From Pollenia angustigena (Eukaryota > Arthropoda > Insecta > Diptera > Polleniidae): DNA of 64,000 nucleotides. Every line of letters starts with the position of its first letter. The stretch's first letter is position 1. The notes beneath the pieces are model-generated. The model saw nothing but the letters and a program-made list of their open reading frames with translations, ran no database searches and was not told the origin of the DNA. A program made the position numbers and the translations under genes. Shown piece by piece: positions 11,157 through 21,270 of this stretch. The stretch spans positions 108,647,802-108,711,801 of the forward strand of contig OV884058.1 of assembly GCA_930367215.1 (NCBI GenBank), given 5' to 3'.

Positions 11157-12386
11157 CAAGGAATTTTATAATGAACTTTAAGCCACCATTAATTCCATCT
11201 TCTTCAAAAAAAACTATAGATTTCGAAGACTAGTTTTAAAACTTAGCAAAACTTATGCATACAAGCCCTCTTATGATGGACGTCCATAATTATTTCCTGT
11301 GTTTTAGAAAGAAATATTAAGCAGTTTCTAAAATTTAGATAAGACTCGAAAATTTGTTTAAGAAATTTTGATAATTCAGCCAAAAACTATTTGAAGATTT
11401 CGTATCTCTTGCCAAAAATAAATTTTTTTGTAGAAATCTAAAACATTTTAAACTCAATTACTAACTACATATTCCCTCACCAAAAATCTGGCATCTTTCC
11501 AAACGGTCTTAGTTTAATACTTCAGTATTGTGCATCCGTTAAAACAAACAGAGACGGCAAACGGTTACACATAAATGTTTTGGTAAGAAATTCTAACTGC
11601 CTTTTAATATAAATATATTAAATGTATGTACGTAGTTTAGTTTTAGTATGTGTTTAAATGATGCTTCATGTGTGTAAATTATTTGGACGTTTCTTATTTC
11701 TCTCACACACACAGTAAAACTCACCCCTGGTTGTTATATAAACAAAATCATGAACAACAACAGCAGAAACTACACCTCAACAACAAATACAATACAATTC
11801 AATGTAATGTGTCAATGCTCTTTAAAGTGGTAGTCTATGAATCCTTGTTTGTTTTGTTTTATGTAAGTATGTGTGCATAAGGACACATACACATACACAC
11901 ATATTTTTATTTAGTAAATGTGTTTATTTAAGGATTTATGTGTGTATGTTTGTTTGTTTGTTTGTTTGTTGTAACTGTATGCGTAGATGTGTTTGCTAAA
12001 ATGTATATGTTGTTGTTGCCGATTTTTGTTTTTGTAGCCTTTTATAATAAATTTCTTTTTTATGTAAAATTTCTACTTTAATTTTATGGCTGCTGTTTTA
12101 TTTTGTGTGATATTTTCCTGTATTTTATTGCATATTTTATTCTAGTTGTTTGTTTTGTTGTTGTCTCCTATAGCCATGAAACGCCTCCTCGACCTTTTTT
12201 TTAATTTATTTTTGCTTAAATTCGAATTTAATGGCACTTACGTACGCAGTGTTGCTTTTTTTTGCTAAAAAAAAATAATTACAAGTAGAGAAATTATTTT
12301 TTTAAATTTGTCTTTAACACAGGTTTATTTAGAAAAATGTAAAACAAAAAACTTTTTCGAAGAAGAATTTTAGTGCCTTTTAAGGA
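11157..12386. other. AT-rich spacer with simple repeats
   Basis: Holds a (TTTG)n run at about 11947-11969 and CA/TA-rich dinucleotide patches at about 11883-11905. No gene or terminal repeat recognised. Confidence 0.5.
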
Positions 12387-12700
12387 AAACAAGTTAGAGT
12401 GCTATATTCGGCTGTGCCGAATCTCTGATACCCTCCACCGACAGTTCGAATGTTTAAGGAGTAATATCTGTATGATGTTATTATTATCTTAAACTGTGAC
12501 GATTTGTTATAAATTATGGTTTTAGGCGACTAAACTGTTTTCCGGTAGTAGGGTTTATATGGGGCCTAGGGTAAATTATGGACAGATCATCACGAAATTT
12601 CACAGCGTCATTTCTAGTCCTTCAAAACTGTGACAAGCAAAAACTTGTTATGATTGCATTATTTTTTACGGTTTATGGCGTACTAAATTAAGCACGACAA
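12387..12700 (-). mobile_element. DINE-like family 2 element, 3' fragment
   Basis: Read in reverse complement it ends with the TTCGGCACAGCCGAA hairpin and CACTCTAACTTGTTTT terminus of the complete copies at 50259 and 56972, including the GGTGGAGGGTATC subterminal repeat. It keeps the tail and roughly one 153-bp unit (CCATAATTTACCCTAGGCCC region), then breaks off. Confidence 0.75.
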
Positions 12701-12825
12701 GACGATCGACAACGCAAGCAACAACAAAAACTAGTTTTAAAATATTGTTTTTGTTTTAAATGTAAGTTAAGCGAACAAAATGTTCCTTCAATATCGAGGG
12801 ATAGTCAGTTATGTTTTTTTTTTTC

Positions 12826-12859
<34 letters not shown>

Positions 12860-13314
12860 GAGTTTTACTGATTTACTTTTTTGTAACAAAAAATATTTGT
12901 AGTTTTCCAGTGCAAAAAAGCTTGCAACCAAAGAAATATCTATTTTATAGATAAAAAAAAATGTCTTTCTCTTCAGAACAAATTGTCATTTATGGTTAAA
13001 AGATGCTTTTTTATTAGAAATAACTTGTTCTGGTTGAAATTTATTATTTTTAGGATTTTTTGCAAAAAGGTTTTTATTTTTTTTTTATTTTTTTTGCTTA
13101 AAATAAAAATTATCTATTATTGTATCCTTAAGATTTCTTAATAAATTTCTTTGGGTTAAAAACATTTTATTTTGTGTCTATTTTTACTAAATTTATGTTG
13201 GCATGTGTTATAAATTGCAAAAAAGGAAACTTTTGAAAAAAAAAAACGGATAATATTTATACAGAATACTAAAGCTGCAACAAAAAACTTTTATGTATTT
13301 ACATATGTATGTAT
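12701..13314. other. AT-rich spacer with T-tracts
   Basis: Long T runs at about 12815-12853 and 13079-13095. No gene recognised. Confidence 0.4.
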
Positions 13315-13820
13315 TAGGGTGGTTAAAAGAAATTAATGTTAAATTTTCCATCGGCTCAACTTTCTAATATGTGCCGATGGAATAGAAAATGCTATTGACA
13401 AAGTTTCAGCCCAATCGGATAACGCTAACATGGGTCTCATTGAGCATTAATTAAGAAAAACAGCGATTTTTCACTAAAATTCGTATTTCTTGATCTTTAT
13501 AACCGAAACCATTCATTCTAGGAGCCTCAGTCGATTCTTGTTTTATAGGAAGTTTTATTCTTATTAATTTCGATATTGATAGTATTGTTCCTTATACCAA
13601 TAGCTAAAGTGATATTTAGCATTAATTAAGGACAAAGAAATACGAATTTTAGTGAAAAATCACTGTTTTTCCCTAATTTATGCTCAATGAGGCACGTGTT
13701 GGCGTTATCCGATTGGGCTTAAACTTTGTCAATCGGATTTTCTGGGCTATTGGCATATTTTAGAGGGGAGCACCAAAAGATAGCCCCCAAACAAAATTTA
13801 CCATATCTTGTAACGACCCT
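13315..13820. mobile_element. MITE family C, copy 1
   Basis: Long foldback element. Left terminus AGGGTGGTTAAAAGAAATTA, right terminus (reverse complement) AGGGTCGTTACAAG. The arms also share the AAAAACAGCGATTTTTCACT and AATTCGTATTTCTT blocks in opposite orientation, so arms run about 200 bases. The flank is TA-rich. Non-coding. Confidence 0.8.
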
Positions 13821-14056
13821 AATAGGGTGGTTACCAGAAATCAATGCTGGATTTTCCACCGGGGCAACCCCCTAATATGTCCAATTTGATAGAAAATGCG
13901 ATTGACGAAGTTTCAGCCCAAACGGATAACGCTAACATGTGTCTCATTGAGCATTAATTAAGAAAAACAGCGATTTTTCACTAAAATTCGTATTTCTTTA
14001 TCTTTATAACCAAAACCATAATTCTAGGAGCCTGAGTCGAGTCTTGTTTTATAGGA

Positions 14057-14560
14057 AATTTTACTTACTTACTTACTTAAATAGCTATTACAGAACGTTT
14101 GTTCCTGTAGCTGAACAAAGAATATTCTTCCATGCGCCTCGATCTTCCGCACTCCTTCTCCAATTTATTACACCAAGCTTTGAAATGTCTTCCTCCACCT
14201 GATCTTTCCTTTGGAGTTTTGGTCTTCCTCTTCTGCGTGAACCATCACCAGGCGCGTATTTGAATGCCTTTTTAGCTGGAGCATTTTCTTCCATTCGCAC
14301 AACATGACCTAGCCAACGCAATCGGTGTAGTTTTATACGTTTCACAATATCAATGTCGGCATACATCTTCTGGTTCATACGACACCGATATTCTCCGTCC
14401 ACGCAGATGGGTCCATAAATTTTACGAAGAATTTTTCTCTCGAATACCCCAAGTACTGCCTCGTCTGCTTTCAGAGCCATACAACAGCACGGGTAGTATC
14501 AGTGACTTGTAGAATGTGATTTTTGTCTGTCGAGAGATGGCTTTGCTCTTAAACTGCTTA
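14057..14560 (-). mobile_element. 5'-truncated RTE-like non-LTR retrotransposon
   Basis: On the minus strand the element ends 3' in a (TAAG)n-type microsatellite (14057-14076 as CTTACTTACTTACTTA). It is truncated 5' within the reverse transcriptase C-terminal region at about 14560, where it joins the arm of MITE family C. The same (GTAA)n tail is on the larger copy ending at 53530. Confidence 0.7.
14088..14550 (-). pseudogene. RTE-like reverse transcriptase, C-terminal remnant
   Basis: The open part (14088-14480, 130 codons) contains KADEAVLGVFERKILRKIYG, RLRWLGHVVRMEE and RRRGRPKLQRKDQVEEDI. These belong to the region after the reverse transcriptase domain in RTE-type and related endonuclease-reverse transcriptase proteins. 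Upstream, in another frame, the preceding piece (SRQTKITFYKSLILPVLLYG) is still readable. The usual ESWxLT block between the two is lost by a small deletion that shifts the frame. The catalytic YADD and the endonuclease are missing. It is the residue of copy-and-paste insertion into MITE family C and has no activity. Confidence 0.8.
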
Positions 14561-14923
14561 GCATTAATTAAGGACAAAGAAATAAAAATTTTAGTGGAAA
14601 ATCGTATTTCTTTTAATGCTAAATATCACTTTATCTATTGGTATAAGGAACAAAACTATCAATATCAAAATTAATAAGAATAAAATTTCCTATAAAACAA
14701 GACTCGACTCAGGTTCCTAGAATGAACGGTTTCGGTTATAAAGATAAAGAAATACGAATTTTAGTGAAATATCGCTGTTTTTTCTTAAATTATGCTCAAT
14801 GAGGCACGTGTTTACGTTATTTTATTGGGCTGAAACTTTCTCAATTGCATTTTCTATTCTATTGGCTCATATTAGGGGGTTGCCCCGACGGAAAAATTAA
14901 CACTAATTTCTTGTAACCACCCT

Positions 14924-15600
14924 AGTATGTATGTTAGAATAATTTTTTTGCACAAACGCTGCTGTTGCAAATCTTTAAATATACAAACACACACATACAC
15001 TTAAACACTTTCGCACACATATTTAATAAAATATTTATACATTATCCCAACTAACCGATTACTTTACATGCTAAATTTTATTATAATGCCATAAAAAATA
15101 GAAGCAAAAAAAACGTAGAGAATCCTAGACTTAAATACTCCTACAAAGACAACTACATAAAGCATGCTGCTTATCCATTTCTATATGTTTCATATTATTC
15201 GTATTAGTAAGCATATTTTTAGAAGTAAATGTGGGCTTGTTTGTGTGTGCGTGTGGATATAGTCCATCTTTTATACGGAATATCGAAAGTAAACACAAAG
15301 TTTTATACAGTGATTACAGATTCTTCTTATACGCAAACATTTATTTATGTATATTGTTGTAAGTATCTGTGAGTGATTTTATAAAACTTTCATATAAAGT
15401 TTATGTAAGTATACACTCTTCGCTGTAAGAATAGCACACGATATATAGGAATAAAAAATACTTAATTTTCAAAAATTTATTGTCGGCGACGCTAAATTAT
15501 TTGATAAATTTTAATGTTTCTTAAAAAGAAAAAAATTTTAATGAAAATACACCGGTGCGTGTTTCTTTGCACTTTGTTTTGTTGTTGAGTAAAAATTGTT
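14924..15600. other. AT-rich spacer
   Basis: Contains short CA/TG-rich patches (about 14985-15025 and 15240-15250). No gene, RNA or terminal repeat was recognised. Confidence 0.4.
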
Positions 15601-15734
15601 AAAAAAAAAAAATTGTGCCACATGAATAGCAACTCCGTACCCAAGCAAGAGCGCAAAGCGGTCTCTAGCTGACAAAAATGCCCATGCCCATACAATTTGC
15701 ATGAAACATCCCTAAATAGTGAAGCGAAGTTGGT

Positions 15735-15960
15735 ACGTTGACAAGAGCGGAAGGCGGATTGTTTTCTTCCGCTAAGCTTTCACGCTGATATGCCGTACTT
15801 AAACAAGAGCATCATCGTTGTGTCACTAACAGTAGAGTTAACTTTCTTATTTAACAAAACCCACATAAAAGAAATAAAAAATGGATATAAAGCCGCTAGA
15901 TTGAAAAATATAGCTAAATTGTCATTATTTATTGACAATTGCGGCCAACAATTAGTATTG
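15735..15960. repeat. Dispersed repeat D, uninterrupted copy
   Basis: The sequence AGCGGAAGGCGGATTGTTTTC ... CTAAGC ... GCCGTACTTAAACAAGAGC ... AACAGTAGAGTTAAC ... GCCGCTAGATTG ... GCGGCCAAC also occurs at 19650-19740 plus 23066-23200. There it is split by a hAT-type insertion. It therefore serves as the empty site for that insertion. The small open frames on both strands here (65 codons) are noise. Confidence 0.7.
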
Positions 15961-15966
15961 TGTTTT

Positions 15967-16605
15967 TTTATACCCACACCACAATAGTGGAGAGGGTATT
16001 ATGCATTTGTGCTGATGTATGTAAATATTGGTCCTAGACCCACCTTAAAGTGTACCGATCGTCTTAGAATCGCTTTCTGAGTCGAACTAACGATGTCCGT
16101 CCGGCTGGCTGGCTGTCCATGTAACCTTGTGCGCAAAGTACAGGTCGCAATTTTGGAGATAATTTGATGAAATTTGGGTCATAGGTTCTTATTGGCCCAA
16201 TCGTAGGAGCACGAGGGAAGATAGGGGAAAATTTCTTTCTCTCAGAAACTATCAAACCCATTTCAACGAAATTTAAAACATAGATAGAACCATATCTATA
16301 TGGACACAGAATGTATGCATTTTTTTAAAAATAGGACCACGAAGGGAGATAGGGGCAATTTCTGCCTCTCAAACCGATTTTAATGAAATTTAAAACATAG
16401 ATAGATCCATATCTATAGGGACACATTAGCCATACAGTTTTTCAAAAATAGGACCACAAGGGGAGGTAGGGGGCAATTTCTGCCTCTCACAAACTTTCAA
16501 ACAAATTTATATGGACACATAAGCATGATGTGTTTTTAAATATTGTGGTGTAGGGTATCATATGGTCGGGCTTGACCGACTGTACTTTCTTACTTGTTTT
16601 TTTTT
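15967..16605 (+). mobile_element. DINE-1/Helentron-like non-autonomous element, family 1
   Basis: Second complete copy of the 5186-5774 element. It has the same TATACCCACACCACA 5' end, GTCCGTCCGGCTGG microsatellite and inverted TGTGGTGTAGGGTATC near the 3' end. The same GTCGG-GCTTGA-CCGAC hairpin and CTTACTTGTTTT terminus are present. The interior shows about three near-tandem blocks beginning AAATAGGACCAC, each with GGGGAGATAGG and ATAGATAGA-CCATATCTAT words. Confidence 0.78.
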
Positions 16606-16639
16606 ATTGAACTGCTTATAATTTTTGATTTAAATTTTT

Positions 16640-16700
16640 AAATTTTTATCAGGCTAAAGTTCTTCAAATTTAATTTTTATTAAATCACTATTATGAAGAA
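16640..16700 (-). repeat. SINE 3' region fragment
   Basis: AGGCTAAAGTTCTTCAAATT ... TATGAAGAAAG matches the tail region of the tRNA-like SINE copies at 25383-25615 and 42465-42700. The promoter part is absent. Confidence 0.5.
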
Positions 16701-18117
16701 AGTCTGTGTTCATACGGCTCTTGTCTTATTGACACGATTGCTACTTTATAGGCGAGAGGGACGAGGGGAAAAGAAACGTGTACACAGATGCATGTTCTGT
16801 CTTTACGTTTTGCTTTTTCATTCGTTGTTTAATTTTGTTATTGTTTTCAATATCGAAAAAGCACATGTCGTCAACATGACATGAATCATTTGAACGCAAA
16901 TTCATGTTCAAAGAAGAAAAAGGAAGAATCTTGTCAATAAGAGATGAGCCGTATGAACTCAGACAAAGAAATTTTACCAGGGATGATAAATGAGAAAGCC
17001 AATATCGTACCAACGAGCTTTTGAAATTGTACTTTTTCGGTCCTAATAGTACTAAATCTTTTTTTTATTTTTAAAAACAAATATTAAATACAACAAAAGG
17101 TACTTAAAATTTATTCGTTCATTAATTATACATAATAATAAGGTGGGTAAAATTTTTTCGCGTCAAAATCACATCGCGATTCTTGTTCTATAAGTCGTTC
17201 CAAGAAACTTTGCCAAAGAAACCATAGGTAAAAAATAAATTTCGAGCCCCGGGTTTTTTAAAATAGTTAGATTTTCCAAAATATTCCAGAAAAGAGGCAA
17301 ACAAATTGTATTTGATCTAGCCAGACCTGTATCATGCGGTTTTTAGAGTCGAGAAATCCATTAATTTTTGTTTTTGATTGCCGCCAGAGAACGTTTTCAT
17401 ACACTTTTTAGAATTTATCGTCTTTTTTTGTGGAAAATTGACGAATATTTCTCAAAATGCAATCTCGAATTTTAAACAAAAGCGTTTTAAGCGTTCTAAA
17501 AATATGTTCATACGAATTGCATTTCCAAATCTATTGTGTTTACAATTTTCAATTTGTACTGCAGGAACAGAAAAGGAGTAGAAAGTCCGAATATAATAAA
17601 ATTTAATTTAGCGCTTGTAAAATCTCCTTAAAAATAATTCGGAGTAAAATAATGGAGTGGGCTCCCACTATTCCAAAATTCTGTTGATTTCTTCTTGACG
17701 TGACAACCAACTTGTTGAAGAATATTTGAAAATATAATTAAAAGGAATTCGTCTCTTCTACTATGTAGAACTTTTGCAGAAGTGGTTTCCTATATCCTTT
17801 AAAAACTTGTCAATATCATTTGAAAACGGTTATATGCTGCCACTGATACTAAACTTAGAATGTGGCATAAGTTATCGTTCAATCAACAAGTGCAAAACTC
17901 GATTCACAGTAGCGGAGTTAAGTGTTTGGTGCAAATGGTCTTGTAAAAGAGCATATGCGAAATATCATAGCTGTTTTGTTAAATCCAACAATAAATTCAT
18001 TTGACAGTACATACGAATTGAAATACGTTTGAAAAATTTGGAAATAGTACCAAATGAGTCACGGGAGTACCAGCGTACTTTTTAGTTTTGAATTGTACCA
18101 AAAAAAGTAAAATTGTA
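16701..18117. other. Spacer without recognised genes
   Basis: Two overlapping open frames on opposite strands (16693-16884 and 16741-17013) have no recognisable motif. TTGTACC/AGTACC words recur at about 17030, 18050-18115, possibly a decayed repeat. No gene supported. Confidence 0.35.
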
Positions 18118-18300
18118 CCAAATTTATCAATCCTAAATTATACATTATGTAATTAATTAAAATTTGTTGATAATTTTTCATTCTTGGCTGCCACAGGAAT
18201 CGAACCCAGGCTTTCACGGACAGGTTACCCTTACATGATTCAATTGCAACCGTGTCCTGCCTGGGTTCGATTCCCACGGCAGTCAAGAATGAAAAATGAC
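18118..18300. repeat. Two SINE pieces in head-to-head arrangement
   Basis: At 18178-18215 (minus) and 18255-18292 (plus) two copies of the SINE B-box region face each other: CCTGGGTTCGATTCC and its inverted partner. Each is followed outward by AAGAATGAAAAAT-type sequence as in the SINE at 42465-42700. The result is a short hairpin of about 35 paired bases. Confidence 0.6.
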
Positions 18301-18498
18301 CAATAACTTTTTATATATTTATATATTAGTAAAAAAAATTTTATGTTTAGGAAAGTGCTACCTTAAGGTGTGATATTAAGGCGGCGCAGAGTGTATACAT
18401 ATTAAGTAACGCATTAAAAGTTATAAATATGTCATTCAAATCATGTCATTAAACAAAAATATGTATTTTGCAAATATTTAGGAAACGTTTTATCTTAA

Positions 18499-18719
18499 AA
18501 CTTATGGTGTTTTCTTATCTACAAAAATATGTGACATTTTATTTAAAAAAATGCAATTTGGTGTCTGTTTCTTAAAAATTTTCCCGAAAAGGGTGAGTTT
18601 TTAAGAATCAAACAAGCCACCCTCATCGGGGGCAAAATTTTTAAGAAACAGACACCAAATTCCATTTTTTTTTAAATAAAATGTCACATTTTTTTGTAGA
18701 AAAGAAAACACCATTAGTT
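18499..18719. mobile_element. Foldback MITE with about 100-bp arms
   Basis: Left arm AACTTATGGTGTTTTCTTAT through TTTCTTAAAAATTTTCCCGA is mirrored in the right arm at about 90 percent identity. It includes GGTGTCTGTTTCTTAAAAAT and TGTGACATTTTATTTAAAAA. The loop is only about 30 bases. Non-coding. Confidence 0.75.
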
Positions 18720-19388
18720 AAGAAATTAAATGCTTAACGTTGTCAATCTTTATAAAGAAACTTGTTATTTATTTTTGTAACTTGTATGCAGTAGTGAGAT
18801 CGAATGCTTATTAACCGGTCGAATGATCGTTTATCAACATCTAATAAGCGCAATCTATCAATTGATAATTCATTTGTGGGAATTATATAAGAATCAAATT
18901 CATTATTTAAGGAATCTGAATATTCATAACCTCAAAATCATTGATGTCCAATAGTTTTTACAGTAATTAAAGGTTCATTAATTTCATCTAATAAATATAA
19001 AAGTCGTAGCGAAGGAAAAGCAAGAAATTGTTTAATGTCCATTTTTCGAATATCGAATAAATCGGTTATATTGGTAGTATAAACCGGTTATTTTAATTAT
19101 GTGTAATTTTTATACTTAAATGTACCCGAAATTAAAGTATTTTTCAACTTTTATAAATAATGTCAAAACAAAATGTAACAATAGTCAAAGAACATAATGA
19201 CCGATGTATTTAATACAAACCGCTTGTAAAAGCGTGTACTATTGTAGAACAAAAACTAAAATAATACCACAAAAAAAAAAGTCGTAAATTTAGTAATTTA
19301 TGTGAGAGTATTCTAAATATAAAATATATTATCAAAAAGGAATTTCTTTGGGATTACAAAATTTAAATTTCTAAAGATTTTGTTTTTC
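18720..19388. other. AT-rich spacer, nothing recognised
   Basis: No coding homology or repeat termini were seen. Confidence 0.35.
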
Positions 19389-19541
19389 GTGCTTAATTCA
19401 CAGTTTTTATTCTTGATAAAAACACTTGAAATTTATTGTTGATGGGATAAGCTATTCCTATGCGCATTTCACTGGTTGCTTATCCCATCAACAATAAATT
19501 TCAAGTGTTTTTATCAAGAATAAAAACTGGGAATTAAGCAC
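19389..19541. mobile_element. MITE family B, short foldback copy
   Basis: The 75-base left arm (GTGCTTAATTCACAGTTTTT onward) and the right arm ending GGAATTAAGCAC are nearly perfect inverted repeats with almost no loop. It is an internally deleted version of the 459-bp copy at 5902. Confidence 0.8.
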
Positions 19542-19649
19542 CAATAACAAAATCTTTGGAAAATATAAAATATTATGTTAAACTGATGTCATCTCTGGAG
19601 AAAATTCGAAAAGGATTAAAAAGACAAGATAGCAACATACGTAAATAAA

Positions 19650-19740
19650 AGCGGAAGGCGGGACGTTTTCTTCAGATAAGCTCTTTTGCTCAAATGCCAT
19701 ACCTAAATAAAAGCGTCAACGCTGAGTTACGAACAGTAGT
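19650..19740. repeat. Dispersed repeat D, left half
   Basis: AAAGCGGAAGGCGGGACGTTTTC ... GCCATACCTAAATAAAAGCG ... ACAGTAGT matches 15735-15828. It is interrupted at ACAGTAGT by the hAT-type element; the right half resumes at 23066. Confidence 0.7.
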
Positions 19741-20624
19741 CAGGGTTGTCAGATTGATTTTGACCTTTTTCGCCAAATTCTATGTCAAAAATCGCCAAAA
19801 TCGCCAAAGCCTTTATTTTCAAGTTTTTGACAGTAAAATACATATTTTTTAATTTATTAAAAATATTCTTTATAAATTCTAAAAAAATTAATTTGTTCCG
19901 TATCGCTAAAATACGCCAAAAATTCAAAAAAGTCGCCATGGTATATATTTTGCTTAATTTTTATTTAGAAAAAAGTAAAAATAGCTAGTGAACACAAAAA
20001 TGGTACGATGTTTACTACAAAAAAAGTTTTTTTGCGGCTAGTATTAAACAAATATTGGATATATTTACATTTTTATATATGTATGTAGTTGCAGTTTTAT
20101 TATACAGTGCACTCGGGAAAACGTCAACACTCGTTTACGTCAACATCCCAAAACGTCAACCGTTTTTTTTTTACATTGCCTACTCTAAAACGTCAACCCA
20201 ACCATAAAACTCTTAAACGTCAACTCTGAATAAAATAAAATTTTGAATTTAGCAGCAGTTAAAATACACACATGTCTACACACACACACATTTATTTTAT
20301 GAAATCAATTCAGAAATTGGGGATCCACCTTATAAGTAGAGTATAAAAAAAATTTCAACTGTATGTATGTATTGTATTTTTATTTATGTTCAGTTGCTTT
20401 TTTGTTCTCGTAAGTACCACATTACCAAAATGAGCGCAAAACAACCGAAACTACAAGAAAAGGCAAATATTTTGGACTTATTAGAAAAGGGTACAAGTGC
20501 GGTAGCTTTAGCGAAGAAATATGGTGTAACAAAGTCAACAATTAGCAAGATAAAAATGAAAAAAAGAAGATTTTGGACTGTGTTAATAAGACATTTTCCG
20601 TTCCAGGAAAAAGAAAGACATTAA

Positions 20625-20964
20625 TGGCCATTTTCTCAATGTATCGACAAACTGTCTGTTACTTAATGTCAACATAAATTTATTGGACCGATAAACTGTC
20701 CGTTAACGATTTTGGGTTTCTCAATATACCGACAAAAAACAAAGTTTTCAGCTGGCAACGCCACTCAAAATACATGTAAAAGATGGGAGTCAGCTGATTG
20801 AATTTATCTGTACGGCAAATAAAAGGAAAATAAATAATTGGCAGATGAGTGCCGGTTAGCTTTGCGATTAAATGGAAGCAAATGAGACATTGAGAAAACC
20901 AAATTTCTTTAATGTGCAGTTTTTCGTTGGGAAAAAAGATAATCGCCTAATGAGAAAATGGCCA
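20625..20964. mobile_element. MITE family F (Harbinger-like by TAA duplication)
   Basis: Termini TGGCCATTTTCTCA and TGAGAAAATGGCCA are perfect inverted repeats. Both flanks read TAA, a 3-bp target duplication compatible with PIF/Harbinger elements. Removing the insert and one TAA restores the transposase frame across the site, which confirms the edges. Confidence 0.85.
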
Positions 20965-21121
20965 TAAGAGCATCAGAGTTGCCGAAAATGGAAAAACGTC
21001 TGTACCATTGGTTTGTTAAGCAGAGAGAAAGGAATTATCCGGTAAATGCCTAAGCGCTCAAGGAAAAATCTAAAGAGGTCCATCTAAAACTGAAAGAAAA
21101 AGAATGCTCTTTCAACGCAAG

Positions 21122-21270
21122 TAAGTCTGGGATCACACTATGAAAGTTTTCTTTCCGAAAGTCTGAGTTTATTGGTGAGAGGGGAAGAGAACATGCTTTT
21201 CATATCTCCTCTCTCACCCATAGACTCAGACTTTCTGAAAGAAAACTTTCATAGTGTGAACCTAGACTTA
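21122..21270. mobile_element. Foldback MITE family G
   Basis: Left arm TAAGTCTGGGATCACACTAT ... GAAAGTTTTCTTTCCGAAAG and right arm ending TAGTGTGAACCTAGACTTA are inverted over about 65 bases. A GAGAGGGGAAGAGAA/TCTCCTCTCTC pair is at the tip. The interior resembles the MITE at 11041-11156. The GTAAGT formed at its left edge looks like a splice donor. Confidence 0.75.

Larger units (their letters stand above)
13824..14923. mobile_element. MITE family C, copy 2, interrupted by an RTE-like fragment
   Basis: Starts 3 bases after copy 1 ends. It has the same termini (AGGGTGGTTACCAGAAATCA and, inverted, AGGGTGGTTACAAGAAATTA). The arms resume at about 14563 after the retrotransposon insert. About 80 bases of the central region expected from copy 1 are missing on the left side of the insert. 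Confidence 0.8.
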
